From Rubrivirga sp. SAORIC476 (lineage in GTDB: Bacteria > Bacteroidota > Rhodothermia > Rhodothermales > Rubricoccaceae): a stretch of 64,000 nucleotides of DNA. Location: the NCBI RefSeq assembly GCF_002283555.1, contig NZ_MVOI01000003.1, positions 1,538,798 through 1,602,797 on the forward strand, given 5' to 3'. The stretch's first letter is position 1; each line of letters opens with the position of its first letter. Shown in pieces: positions 35,809 through 44,714 of this stretch. Made by a program: the position numbers and the translations under genes. A model generated the notes under the pieces. The model worked only from the letters and a program-made list of their open reading frames with translations, had not been told where the DNA came from and made no database searches.

Positions 35809-35828
35809 GGTGTTGGGGGAAGCGTGAG

Positions 35829-36680
35829 TTAAGCGGAGGGCGTCGCGGACGCCGCCGGGGCCTCAGCCGAGGCGGGCGGGGTCGCGGTCGAGTCGGGGGG
35901 GACGGTCGGGGCGTCGGGGTCGGCTTCGCGCGTCACGACCTGCCCGCGGAAGCGGAGGTCGACGGTCTCGAAGCGGACCTCGGGACGAGGAAGGATGGCC
36001 TGGTCCCAGAAGGCACGCAGGCGTCGGAGCTGGTCGGCCGTGTCGCCGGTGGGATCGAGGCGGACGGGGAGGCTGCCGTGCTCGGCGACGGGCGTCGTCC
36101 AGAGCGTCGCGCGGCGGCCCCACTGGACCTCCGACACGAGCGCCTGGGTGGCCTCGTCGGCGCGGTCCAGGGCGGCGAGGAACGACCGGAGGTGGTCGCT
36201 CGCGACGGGCTGCGCGGGGTGGTACGGCGGCGCACCGGTGAGCACCGGCACGTCGAACAGCGCGGGCGAGGCCGCGGCGACGGGCATCGCGAAGCCCTCC
36301 GCGTCGAGGAAGTGGCTCGGCCGGCCGGTCCCGTCGAGCACGAGCACGACCGGCACGCGTTCCTCGACCGCGATCCGCAGCGTCCCCGTCGGCAGGCGGC
36401 GGACCGTGGCGGACTCGACCCACGGATGCCGCTGTGCGCGGTCGGCGATGAGGGCGGGCGAGAGCGAGAACAGCGCCACCGAGTCCGGGACGGCATGCGT
36501 GAGCGCGACCACCTCGGCGGTGGGCGCGTGGACGGCCCCGGCCACCTCGACCCGCTCCAGCGGGAGGGTCCGCTGCCAGATCCAGGCGGCACCGAGCACG
36601 AGCACGAGCAGCGTCCCCCCCACGATCCGGAGGAGCTTGCGCCGCCGTGCGATCCGCTGCTCTTTGGTCCGCGTGGCCAT
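35829..36680 (-). CDS. ftsQ: Cell-division protein FtsQ
   Basis: A 283-aa bitopic protein of the FtsQ/DivIB family. Arg/Lys-rich cytoplasmic start, one transmembrane helix about 17-36, then a POTRA domain (LERVEVAGAVHAPTAEVVAL) and the FtsQ beta domain (HPWVESATVRRLPTGTLRIAVEERVPV). The C-terminus is a Pro/Ala/Thr-rich tail of about 30 residues with no counterpart in model FtsQ. The ATG overlaps the murC stop as ATGA. It links FtsW/FtsI to the divisome. Confidence 0.93.
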   Translation of the reverse strand: MATRTKEQRIARRRKLLRIVGGTLLVLVLGAAWIWQRTLPLERVEVAGAVHAPTAEVVALTHAVPDSVALFSLSPALIADRAQRHPWVESATVRRLPTGTLRIAVEERVPVVLVLDGTGRPSHFLDAEGFAMPVAAASPALFDVPVLTGAPPYHPAQPVASDHLRSFLAALDRADEATQALVSEVQWGRRATLWTTPVAEHGSLPVRLDPTGDTADQLRRLRAFWDQAILPRPEVRFETVDLRFRGQVVTREADPDAPTVPPDSTATPPASAEAPAASATPSA

Positions 36681-38125
36681 CAGGAGACCTCGGGGGTGGT
36701 GGTGTGGACGGCCTCCAGGAAGGCCTCGCCAAAGCGCCACACGTCGCCCGCGCCCATCGTGACGACGAGGTCGCCGGGGCGGACGAGGCTCTGAAGGTGC
36801 GCCGGGAGCGCGCCCTTCTGCGACACGTAGTGGACGTCGCGGTGGCCGAACTGGCGCGCGAGGTCGGCGACCATCTGGCCCGAGATGCCCTCGATGGGCT
36901 CCTCGCGGGCCGGGAAGATGTCCGTCACGACCAGCACGTCGGCGTCGTAGAAGGCGTTGGCGAACTCGGCGGCGAGGTCGCGGGTGCGGCTGTAGAGGTG
37001 GGGCTGGAAGACGGCCACGATGCGGCGATCGGCCCAGCCCTTGGCGGCGGCGGCCAGCGTGGCCTCGATCTCGGTCGGGTGGTGGGCGTAGTCGTCCACC
37101 AGGAGCACGGTGCCCGTCTCGCCGTCCTGCGTCAGCGGCGCCTCGCCCTTGACCTGGAAGCGGCGGTCGACGCCCGCGTACTGGGAGAGCCCCTCGGCGA
37201 TGGTCTTGAACGGCACGCCCAGCTCCAGCCCGACGGCCACGGCCGCGAGCGCGTTGCGGACGTTGTGCAGGCCCGGCGCGTGCAGCGTGATGCCGCCCAG
37301 CCGGTCGGTGCCCTCGAACACGTCGAACTGCGTCGTGGCTGCCACCTGCTCGATGTTCTCGGCGCGCAGCGACGCCTGGCGGCTCGTGCCGTAGGTGCGG
37401 ACGGGCCGGTGGATCCGCCCGAGCACGCTCCGCACGTTCTCGTCGTCGAGGCACAGGATGGCGGCGCCGAAGAACGGGACCGAGTTGGCGAACTGGACGA
37501 AGGCGTCCTTGATGTCCTCCAGGTCCTCGTAGATGTCGAGGTGGTCCGCCTCAATGTTGGTCACGACCGCCACGATGGGCGCCAGCCGGAGGAAGGTCCG
37601 GTCGTACTCGTCTGCCTCGACCACGATGATCTCGCCGCCGCCGGAGACCGCGTTCGAGCCGAACACGGCCACCTTGCCGCCGACGATGATGGTAGGGTCC
37701 AGCCCGGCGTGCTGCGCCATCAGGCCGACCATCGTGGTGGTGGTCGTCTTGCCGTGCGTGCCCGCGATGCCGACGCCGCGCTTGGCGCGCATCAGCTCGC
37801 CGAGCATCTCGGAGCGCTTGATGATGGGGATGAGCCGCCGCATCGCCTCGGCCGTCTCCGGGTTCTCCTCCGGGTGCTTCACCGCCGACGAGTACACGAC
37901 CACGTCGGCGTCGGCGACGTGCTCGGCGGCGTGGCCCTCGTGCACGACGGCGCCGAGCGACTCCAGGCGCGCGGTCACGTCGCTCTTCTTGAGGTCGGAG
38001 CCGGAGAGCAGGAAGCCCCGGTTGATGAGCACCTCCGCGATGGACGACATCCCGATGCCGCCGATCCCCACCATGTGGATCCGGCGGACGGTGCCCATCT
38101 CTCCCAGTTTGCGGATCTCGGTCAT
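36680..38125 (-). CDS. murC: UDP-N-acetylmuramate-L-alanine ligase
   Basis: A 481-aa Mur ligase adding L-Ala to UDP-MurNAc. N-terminal Rossmann motif HMVGIGGIGMSSIAEVL, ATP loop GIAGTHGKTTTTTM, VVEADEYDRTFLRL and C-terminal LVDDYAHHPTEIEATLAAA with FQPHLYSRTRDL. The start at 38125 forms an ATGA overlap with murG, and the longer in-frame extension is only murG read out of frame. Its stop overlaps ftsQ. Confidence 0.97.
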   Translation of the reverse strand: MTEIRKLGEMGTVRRIHMVGIGGIGMSSIAEVLINRGFLLSGSDLKKSDVTARLESLGAVVHEGHAAEHVADADVVVYSSAVKHPEENPETAEAMRRLIPIIKRSEMLGELMRAKRGVGIAGTHGKTTTTTMVGLMAQHAGLDPTIIVGGKVAVFGSNAVSGGGEIIVVEADEYDRTFLRLAPIVAVVTNIEADHLDIYEDLEDIKDAFVQFANSVPFFGAAILCLDDENVRSVLGRIHRPVRTYGTSRQASLRAENIEQVAATTQFDVFEGTDRLGGITLHAPGLHNVRNALAAVAVGLELGVPFKTIAEGLSQYAGVDRRFQVKGEAPLTQDGETGTVLLVDDYAHHPTEIEATLAAAAKGWADRRIVAVFQPHLYSRTRDLAAEFANAFYDADVLVVTDIFPAREEPIEGISGQMVADLARQFGHRDVHYVSQKGALPAHLQSLVRPGDLVVTMGAGDVWRFGEAFLEAVHTTTPEVS

Positions 38126-39288
38126 CGGGTCGGGGCGGCGTCCGCCAGGGCCACGACGGCCTCGGCGATGGTGGTGGCGGCCTCGGGCCGCGCGATGGCG
38201 AGGGCGGCCTCGGTCATGGACTGGCGCGCGGCGGGGTCGTGGAGGAGCGGGACGACGACGGCCTCGAACTGGCTGGCGAGGTCGGGCTCGGGCAGGAGCA
38301 CGGCCGCGCCGGCCTCGGAGAGCGCGAGCGCGTTCTTGGTCTGGTGGTCGGCGGTCACGTTGGGGCTCGGCACGAGGACCGACGGCGTGCCGGTGACGGC
38401 CAGCTCCGAGCAGGTGATGGCGCCCGAGCGGCACAGCGCGAGGTCGGCCGCGGCGTAGGCGAGGTCCATCCGGTCGAGGTAGGGGACGAGCCGGAGGCGC
38501 GGGTGGTCGGGGACGGCCGCCCGCAGCGTGTCGTAGTAGCGCTTGCCCGCGGCCCAGATCACGACCGTCCGCTCGTCGGCGAGGAGGGCGTCGAGGTGGA
38601 GCTTCAGGGCGCCGTTGAGCGGGCCGGCGCCGAGCGACCCGCCCATGGCGAGCAGCACACGGGCGTCGGCCGGGAGGTCGAAGTGCGCGCGCGCCTCGGC
38701 GGCGTCCACGTCGAGCAGGTCCTGGCGGACCGGGTTGCCGGAGATGGCCGTCTCGGCGCCGTCGAAGTACGGGACGGCGGCCTCGAAGGCGAGGAACACC
38801 TTGTCGGCGCGGCCCGAGAGCAGCTTGTTGGTCGCGCCCGCGTAGGCGTTCTGCTCCTGCAGCACGAGCGGCCGCCCGCGCAGCGACGCCGCCAGCCCGA
38901 CCGGCCCGCTCGCGTAGCCACCCGTGCCCACGACCACGTCGGGGTCGAAGGAGCCCACCAGCCGCCAGCTCTCCCAGAGGCCCTTGACGAGCTTGAACGG
39001 GAAGGTCAGGTTGCGTGCGATCGCGCTCGCCGAGAGGCCGCGCTGGAAACCGCTCACGGTGATCGCGCGGATCGGGTAGCCCGCCTTCGGGACCGCCTCC
39101 CACTCCATCCGGTCGCGCGTGCCTGCGAACGCCACCGCGGCGTCCGGCCGGAGGCGGCGGACGGCGTCGGCGATGGCGATGGCGGGGTACACGTGCCCGC
39201 CCGTCCCGCCACAGGCGAACAGCACGCGTGGCGTCCCGGCGGGCAGGCCGGTCGGCGTGGCAGTCGAGGCGGAGGGAGTGGGGGTCAC
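38122..39288 (-). CDS. murG: UDP-GlcNAc:lipid I GlcNAc transferase
   Basis: A 388-aa GT28 glycosyltransferase that makes lipid II on the cytoplasmic face of the membrane. GTG start. Donor/acceptor loops: LFACGGTGGHVYPAIAIADA, GTGGYASGPVGLAA, QEQNAYAGATNKLLS, LLAMGGSLGAGPLN and CRSGAITCSELAVTGTPSVLVPSPNVTADHQTKNAL. Overlaps murC by 4 nt and is preceded by ftsW with a 52-nt gap. Confidence 0.97.
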   Translation of the reverse strand: MTPTPSASTATPTGLPAGTPRVLFACGGTGGHVYPAIAIADAVRRLRPDAAVAFAGTRDRMEWEAVPKAGYPIRAITVSGFQRGLSASAIARNLTFPFKLVKGLWESWRLVGSFDPDVVVGTGGYASGPVGLAASLRGRPLVLQEQNAYAGATNKLLSGRADKVFLAFEAAVPYFDGAETAISGNPVRQDLLDVDAAEARAHFDLPADARVLLAMGGSLGAGPLNGALKLHLDALLADERTVVIWAAGKRYYDTLRAAVPDHPRLRLVPYLDRMDLAYAAADLALCRSGAITCSELAVTGTPSVLVPSPNVTADHQTKNALALSEAGAAVLLPEPDLASQFEAVVVPLLHDPAARQSMTEAALAIARPEAATTIAEAVVALADAAPTR

Positions 39289-39340
39289 GAAGAGGCGAGG
39301 TCGGTCCGGGCGTATTGCAATGCGCCCGCACGAGGGAGGG

Positions 39341-40486
39341 TCACGAGGAGGGCTTGGCGTGGCGCGACACGTTGAGCAGGATGCCGACCATCGCGCCGGT
39401 CGCCAGCATCGAGGTGCCGCCGTAGCTGACGAACGGCATGGCCAGCCCGGTCACGGGCAGCAGCCCGCACGTCACCATGGCGTTGACGAAGCCGCCCAGC
39501 ACCACAGCCGTCGTCAGCCCGGTCGCGAGGAACAGGCCGAGCGGGTCGGGCGCGCCACGGGCGACGCGCAGAAAGCCGCGGCCGAGGATCCAGACGAACA
39601 CGAACAGCACCACGAAGGCGCCCACCAGCCCGTACTCCTCGGCGATGATGGCCAGGATGAAGTCGTTGTAGGGCGCCGGCAGGAAGTCGCGCTGGACGCT
39701 CTTGCCCGGCCCGACGCCCGTCAGGCCGCCCATGGCGATGGCGATGCGCGCCTGGTCGGCCTGGTAGTTCTCGTCGTCGCTCGAGATCTCGACGGCGTCG
39801 TCGTTGGAGGCGAACAGCTCCAGGCCGGTCCACGCCTCCAGCCGCGCGGCCCGCTGCGGGCTCGACGCCAGGAAGCCGACCGCCAGCACCGCGCCGATGA
39901 GCCCGACCGAGACCATGTGAAGCAGCCGCACGCGACCCACGAACAGCATCACGCCCATCGTCATCGACAGCACGGCCGCCGTCGACAGGTCCTCCATGCC
40001 GATGAGCAGCACCGTCGGCGCGATCCAGACCAGCAGCGGTACGAAGCCGCGCACGAAGTCGCCGATGTAGTCCTGCTTCTTCGACAGCAGCACGGCCACG
40101 TGCAGGACGAGCGCCACCTTCGCCACGTCGGACGGCTGGAACGAGATCGGGCCCAGCTCCAGCCAGCGCTGCGCGCCGTTGGTCACCGCGCCCAGCACCT
40201 GCACCAGCACCAGCAATCCCAGCGAGCCGATCATGGCGCCCTTCGACAGCTTCGCCAGCCAGCGGTAGTTGACGAGCGACAGCGCGCCCGCGACGCCCAG
40301 CGCCAGCGCCACGCGCACGAGGTGCCGGAACAGGAACGCCTCGGTGTCGCCGCCAGACTTGGTCTCGGCCAGGAACGACACCGCCGAGTACACCGCCAGC
40401 ACGCCCATCGCGCAGAGCGCGAGGACGGCCCAGATCACGGCCCGGTCGGCCGGACGGCGCGGGAGAGCAGCGGTAGCGGTGGACAT
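39341..40486 (-). CDS. ftsW: Septal peptidoglycan glycosyltransferase FtsW
   Basis: A 381-aa SEDS-family polytopic membrane protein that polymerises lipid II with FtsI. Signatures: FQPSDVAKVALVLHVAVLLS (with the catalytic Asp of the SEDS family in the later periplasmic loop), PDL-like MGGLTGVGPGKSVQRDFLPAPYNDFILAIIAEEYGLVGA, and the C-terminal GLLPVTGLAMPFVSYGGTSMLATGAMVGILLNVSR. The cluster context with ftsI and murG favours FtsW over RodA. Confidence 0.95.
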   Translation of the reverse strand: MSTATAALPRRPADRAVIWAVLALCAMGVLAVYSAVSFLAETKSGGDTEAFLFRHLVRVALALGVAGALSLVNYRWLAKLSKGAMIGSLGLLVLVQVLGAVTNGAQRWLELGPISFQPSDVAKVALVLHVAVLLSKKQDYIGDFVRGFVPLLVWIAPTVLLIGMEDLSTAAVLSMTMGVMLFVGRVRLLHMVSVGLIGAVLAVGFLASSPQRAARLEAWTGLELFASNDDAVEISSDDENYQADQARIAIAMGGLTGVGPGKSVQRDFLPAPYNDFILAIIAEEYGLVGAFVVLFVFVWILGRGFLRVARGAPDPLGLFLATGLTTAVVLGGFVNAMVTCGLLPVTGLAMPFVSYGGTSMLATGAMVGILLNVSRHAKPSS

Positions 40487-40501
40487 GAAGCGAGGAGGGC
40501 T

Positions 40502-40517
40502 GCCTCGGTACCGAGGC
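40502..40517. repeat. GCCTCGG-type palindrome inside the dcw cluster
   Basis: GCCTCGG-TA-CCGAGGC, a perfect 7-bp inverted repeat, lies in the 39-nt gap between murD and ftsW. Its position inside a polycistronic unit suggests attenuation or mRNA processing, not full termination. Confidence 0.5.
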
Positions 40518-40525
40518 GGGAGGAG

Positions 40526-41998
40526 TCAGAGCGCGTGGACGAGGCGCTTGAAGGTGTCGCCGCGGTCCTCGTAGTTCTCGAACATGTCGAACGAGGCGCA
40601 GGCGGGGCTGAGGAGGACCGTGTCGCCCGCCTCGGCCATGAGCTGGGCGTACTGGATGGCCTCCTGCATGGAGTCGGCGCGGGCGACGCGGGCGGTGTGC
40701 GGCCCGAGGTCCTGCTCGACGGCCTCGGCGCCCTCCCCGATGGCGACGATGCCCTTGACCTTCTCCGCCACTAGGCGCTGGAGCGGCTCGTAGTCGTTGC
40801 CCTTGTCGCGCCCGCCCGCGATCAGCACCACGCTGGGGCCGTCGGTGGACGGGAAGCTCTCCAGCGCGTACCAGACCGCGTTCACGTTGGTCGCCTTCGA
40901 GTCGTTGACGAACGCGACGCCGCCGACCGTGCGGACGGTCTCCAGGCGGTGCGGCACGCCCTCGAAGGACGTGAGGCTCTCCCGGACGACGTCGCTCCGG
41001 ATCTCGACCGCGCGGGCCACGATGGCCGAGGCGAGGGAGTTGTAGAGGTTGTGGCGCCCGCGGAGCGCGAGGTCAGACGTGGGCATAAAGTCCTCGGAAC
41101 GGATCATGGGGGGGGACGCACCGGGAGGGGTGCCGATAGCGGGAAGGTCCAGGACGAGATGGCCGTCGCGTACGAACGCACCGGGCGCGGGCTCGTCGGT
41201 CACCGAGAAGGCGACGGGGACGAGCCCGCGCTCGGCGGACAGATGCTGGACGTGCTCGCGGACGAGCGGGTCGTCCTGGTTGTAGACCAGCCAGTCGCCC
41301 GGCTGGGAGTTGGCGAAGAGGCGAAACTTGGCCGCCGCGTACCGCGACAGGTCGTGGTCGTAGCGGTCGAGGTGGTCGGGTGTGATGTTGAGCAGGACCG
41401 CCACGTGCGGACGGAACGTGACGATGTGGTCGAGCTGGAAGCTGGACACCTCCAGCACCACGACCGTGTCCTCGTCGAGATCGTCGACGAAGTCGGAGAA
41501 GGCGGTGCCGATGTTGCCGGCGACGACGTGCGCGCGGCCGTCGGTGGCGCAGACGTGGGCGATCAGCGACGTGGTGGTCGTCTTGCCGTTGGAGCCGGTG
41601 ACCGCCACGATGGGGCCGGGGCAGAACCAGCTCGCGACCTCGATCTCGGCATACACCGGCCGCTTCTGCTGCAGCGCGCTCTGGACGAGAGGGCTCGTGG
41701 TCGGCACGCCGGGGCTGAGCACCACCCAGTCGCAGTCGAGCGCCCGCGCGGTGTGGCCGCCGAACTCGCTCTCCACGCCGTCGCGGGCCAGCGCGTCGGC
41801 CACGCCCGCTTCGGCCGCGCCGTGGTCGGTCAGGAAGACGTGCGCGCCGTGGCGGGCCAGCAGGCGGGCGACGGACAGGCCGGACCGTGCGCCTCCGACG
41901 ACGGTCACCCGCGCACCGGGCACGGCCGCGCGCAGCGCCTCCGCCGAGGCGGGCGCCTCGGGCAGAACCGGCGGGAGACGGAGCTCGGCGGCGCTCAT
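40526..41998 (-). CDS. murD: UDP-N-acetylmuramoylalanine-D-glutamate ligase
   Basis: A 490-aa Mur ligase adding D-Glu. N-terminal Rossmann VTVVGGARSGLSVARLLARHGAHVFLTD, VVLSPGVPTTSPLV, ATP loop AVTGSNGKTTTTSLIAHV, VLEVSSFQLDHI and the C-terminal VNDSKATNVNAVWYALESF and VVLIAGGRDKGNDY. ATGA overlap with mraY at the 5' end. It is somewhat longer than the usual 440-450 aa owing to a Pro-rich N-terminus and an insertion near residue 285 (IGTPPGASPP). Confidence 0.97.
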   Translation of the reverse strand: MSAAELRLPPVLPEAPASAEALRAAVPGARVTVVGGARSGLSVARLLARHGAHVFLTDHGAAEAGVADALARDGVESEFGGHTARALDCDWVVLSPGVPTTSPLVQSALQQKRPVYAEIEVASWFCPGPIVAVTGSNGKTTTTSLIAHVCATDGRAHVVAGNIGTAFSDFVDDLDEDTVVVLEVSSFQLDHIVTFRPHVAVLLNITPDHLDRYDHDLSRYAAAKFRLFANSQPGDWLVYNQDDPLVREHVQHLSAERGLVPVAFSVTDEPAPGAFVRDGHLVLDLPAIGTPPGASPPMIRSEDFMPTSDLALRGRHNLYNSLASAIVARAVEIRSDVVRESLTSFEGVPHRLETVRTVGGVAFVNDSKATNVNAVWYALESFPSTDGPSVVLIAGGRDKGNDYEPLQRLVAEKVKGIVAIGEGAEAVEQDLGPHTARVARADSMQEAIQYAQLMAEAGDTVLLSPACASFDMFENYEDRGDTFKRLVHAL

Positions 41999-43152
41999 CG
42001 GATGCGGAACAGGAAGAGGGCCAGGATGGACAGCAGCGCGGTCACGATCCAGAACCGGATCACGATCTTCGACTCGTGGACGCCCAGCGCCTCGTAGTGG
42101 TGGTGCAGCGGCGCCATCCGGAAGACCCGGCGCCCCTCGCCGTACTTCTTCCGGGTGTACTTGAAGTAGCCCGTCTGGATGATCACCGACAGCGTCTCGG
42201 CGAAGAAGATGGCGCCCACGATGGGCAGGTAGAGCTCCTTCTTGATCAGGATCGCCAGCGTCCCGATCGCCGCGCCGAGGGCGAGGCTCCCGGTGTCGCC
42301 CATGAAGACCTGCGCCGGGTGGCCGTTGTACCACAGGAACCCGAAGCACGCCGCCGACAGCGCCGCGCCGAAGATGACCAGCTCGCTCGTGCCCGGCAGG
42401 TAGACGTCGTTCACGAAGTCGGCCAGGTTGACGTTGCCCGTCACGTAGGCCATCGCCACGATGGCGAGCGTCGCGAAGGCGCCCGTGCCCGCCGTGAGCC
42501 CGTCCAGCCCGTCGGTCAGGTTGACCGCGTTCGACACGCCGGTCAGGATGAACGTGATGACGGGGATGTAGATCAGCCAGCCCACCTCGACGCCCACGAG
42601 CGGCGAGAGGAAGTCGTAGTCGATGCCGCCGTCCGGCACGAGCGGGAGCGACGTGAACGTGTCCGAGTAGCCATCCGCGGGGAGCACGAACACGATCAGG
42701 AGCGCCACCAGGGCCCCCAGCGAGAGCTGACCCGCGAGCTTGACCTTGGGCGCGATGCCGTCCTTGTCCTTCTTGACCACCTTGATGTAGTCGTCGGCGA
42801 AGCCGAACGCACCCATCCAGAGGGTCGCGCCGAGCGCGATCCAGACGTAGGCGTTGCGGAGGTCGGCCCAGAGGAGGACGCCCGACGCCAGCGCGAGCAG
42901 CAGGATGACGCCGCCCATCGTGGGCGTGCCCTTCTTGTGCGCGTGGCTGACGACGCCCGCGTTCTCGCCCTCGCGGACCGTCTCGCCGATCTGCTTGGTG
43001 CGCAGGTAGCGGATGATCTTCTTGCCCGCGAACAGCGCCACCAGCAGCGCCGTGCCCGCCGCCAAGCCGGCGCGGACGGTCGAGAACTGGAAGACCTGGA
43101 AGCCGGGCGGAGCGAAGGTCCGCTCGATCCATTCGAAGAGGAGGTAGAGCAT
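41995..43152 (-). CDS. mraY: Phospho-N-acetylmuramoyl-pentapeptide transferase
   Basis: A 385-aa ten-helix membrane enzyme that makes lipid I. Family motifs: KKGTPTMGGVILL (HKKGTPTMGG), FGFADDYIKVVKKDKDGIAPKVKL with the DD pair, VNLTDGLDGLTAGTGA, FMGDTGSLALGAAIGTLAILIKKELYLP and MAPLHHHYEALGVHESKIVIRFWI. Start overlaps the murE stop by one base (TAATG), stop overlaps murD. Confidence 0.98.
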   Translation of the reverse strand: MLYLLFEWIERTFAPPGFQVFQFSTVRAGLAAGTALLVALFAGKKIIRYLRTKQIGETVREGENAGVVSHAHKKGTPTMGGVILLLALASGVLLWADLRNAYVWIALGATLWMGAFGFADDYIKVVKKDKDGIAPKVKLAGQLSLGALVALLIVFVLPADGYSDTFTSLPLVPDGGIDYDFLSPLVGVEVGWLIYIPVITFILTGVSNAVNLTDGLDGLTAGTGAFATLAIVAMAYVTGNVNLADFVNDVYLPGTSELVIFGAALSAACFGFLWYNGHPAQVFMGDTGSLALGAAIGTLAILIKKELYLPIVGAIFFAETLSVIIQTGYFKYTRKKYGEGRRVFRMAPLHHHYEALGVHESKIVIRFWIVTALLSILALFLFRIR

Positions 43153-44714
43153 TATGCGGCGACGCGGGAGGTGAGGGCGTCGCGGAGGACGGCACGGTCG
43201 TCGAAGTCGCGGCGCTCGGTGCCGACGATCTGGTAGGTCTCGTGGCCCTTGCCGGCCACCACGATCACGTCGCCCGAGGCAGCGTGTGCGGCGGCGAAGG
43301 CGATGGCCTCGGCGCGGTCTGCGATCCGGTCCGCGGCGGCGGCATCCGCCAGGCCGACGGCGACGTCGTCGAGGATGGCGTCCGGGTCTTCGGTGCGCGG
43401 GTTGTCGGAGGTGATCACCACGCGGTCGGCGCGGGCCTCGGCGATGGCCGCCATCTGGGGGCGCTTGCCCGCGTCGCGGTCGCCCCCGCAGCCGAAGACG
43501 GCCCAGAGCTGGTTGCCCGCGGGCACGATCTCGCGGGCGGTGGCGAGCACGTTGTCGAGCGCGTCCGGCGTGTGGGCGTAGTCGACCACCCCGAGCACGC
43601 CGCCCTCGCGGACCGTCTCGAAGCGGCCAGGGACGCCGGGCGCTGCCGCGAGCGCGTCCAGCACGTCGGCCTCGGGGAAGCCGAGAGCGACGCCCGCCGC
43701 GTAGGCTGCGGCCAGGTTGAGTGCGTTGAAGCGGCCCGCCATCTGGTAGCGGCGCTCGGTGCCCCCGAGGCGGAGGGTCAGGCCGTCGACGGCGTTCTCG
43801 ACCACCTCCACGCGCACGTCGGCGTCGGGGCTCGTGCCGTAGGTGACCACGCGCGCGGCCGTGTCGGCCGTCATCCGCGCGGACACCGGGTCGTCGGCGT
43901 TGACGATGGCGACCGCGCCTTCGGAGAGGCCGTCGAAGAGGCGCTTCTTGGCGCCCTCGTACTCGGCGAACGTCCGGTGGTAGTCGAGGTGGTCCTGGGT
44001 CAGGTTGGTGAACACGGCCACGTCGAAGGCCAGCCCGCCGACGCGGTCGAGCGCGAGCCCGTGGCTGGACACCTCCATGGCCGCATGCGAGCAGCCGCCC
44101 TCGACCATTGCGCGGAGGAGCCGCTGCAGCGCGGGCGCCTCGGGCGTCGTGAACTGGGTCGCGTAGCGCTCCGTGCCGATCCGGTTCTCGACCGTGCCGA
44201 CGAGCCCGGCGGTCTGGCCGAGCGCGGTCAGCAGGTGGTGGAGCAGGAAGACGGTCGTCGTCTTGCCGTTCGTGCCGGTCACGCCGAGGAGAGCGAGCGC
44301 GTCGCCGGGGCGTCCGTAGACGTGCCCCGCAACCTCCGCCAGCGCGGCTCTCGGATCCGTCGTCGGAACGAAAGCCGCGCCGGGGAGGCGCTCACCCTTC
44401 CCCAAGGGTTCCGGTGCCGACGAGTGCGCGGCCAGCCAGCTCTCGGAGACGAGAGCGGCCGAGGCGCCGCGCGCGAGCGCGTCGTCGACGAAGTCGTGGC
44501 CGTCGCGGCCAGTGTGGGTATCGGGCCGAACGGCGGCGAACACCACGCCCTCTGCAGCCTCGCGGCTGTCGAGGGTCACGCCGCTGATCAGCATGTCGGT
44601 CGGGCCGACGGCGTCATCCGCGAGCAGACCGCTTACTCGCAGCCCGTCCACGAGGTCCGCGAGGGGTCTCGGGGCGACGTGGACCGTCGGGAGCAGGGGG
44701 TGGAGTGCGCTCAT
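43152..44714 (-). CDS. murE: UDP-N-acetylmuramoyl-tripeptide synthetase (meso-DAP type)
   Basis: A 520-aa Mur ligase adding the third residue. Motifs: DSREAAEGVVFAAV, ATP loop GVTGTNGKTTTVFLLHH, HAAMEVSSHGLALDRV, VDYAHTPDALDNVL, VFGCGGDRDAGKRPQM and SDNPRTEDPDAILDDV. The DNPR motif indicates meso-diaminopimelate as substrate. ATGA overlap with ftsI. No murF follows, which is the usual Bacteroidota arrangement. Confidence 0.97.
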   Translation of the reverse strand: MSALHPLLPTVHVAPRPLADLVDGLRVSGLLADDAVGPTDMLISGVTLDSREAAEGVVFAAVRPDTHTGRDGHDFVDDALARGASAALVSESWLAAHSSAPEPLGKGERLPGAAFVPTTDPRAALAEVAGHVYGRPGDALALLGVTGTNGKTTTVFLLHHLLTALGQTAGLVGTVENRIGTERYATQFTTPEAPALQRLLRAMVEGGCSHAAMEVSSHGLALDRVGGLAFDVAVFTNLTQDHLDYHRTFAEYEGAKKRLFDGLSEGAVAIVNADDPVSARMTADTAARVVTYGTSPDADVRVEVVENAVDGLTLRLGGTERRYQMAGRFNALNLAAAYAAGVALGFPEADVLDALAAAPGVPGRFETVREGGVLGVVDYAHTPDALDNVLATAREIVPAGNQLWAVFGCGGDRDAGKRPQMAAIAEARADRVVITSDNPRTEDPDAILDDVAVGLADAAAADRIADRAEAIAFAAAHAASGDVIVVAGKGHETYQIVGTERRDFDDRAVLRDALTSRVAA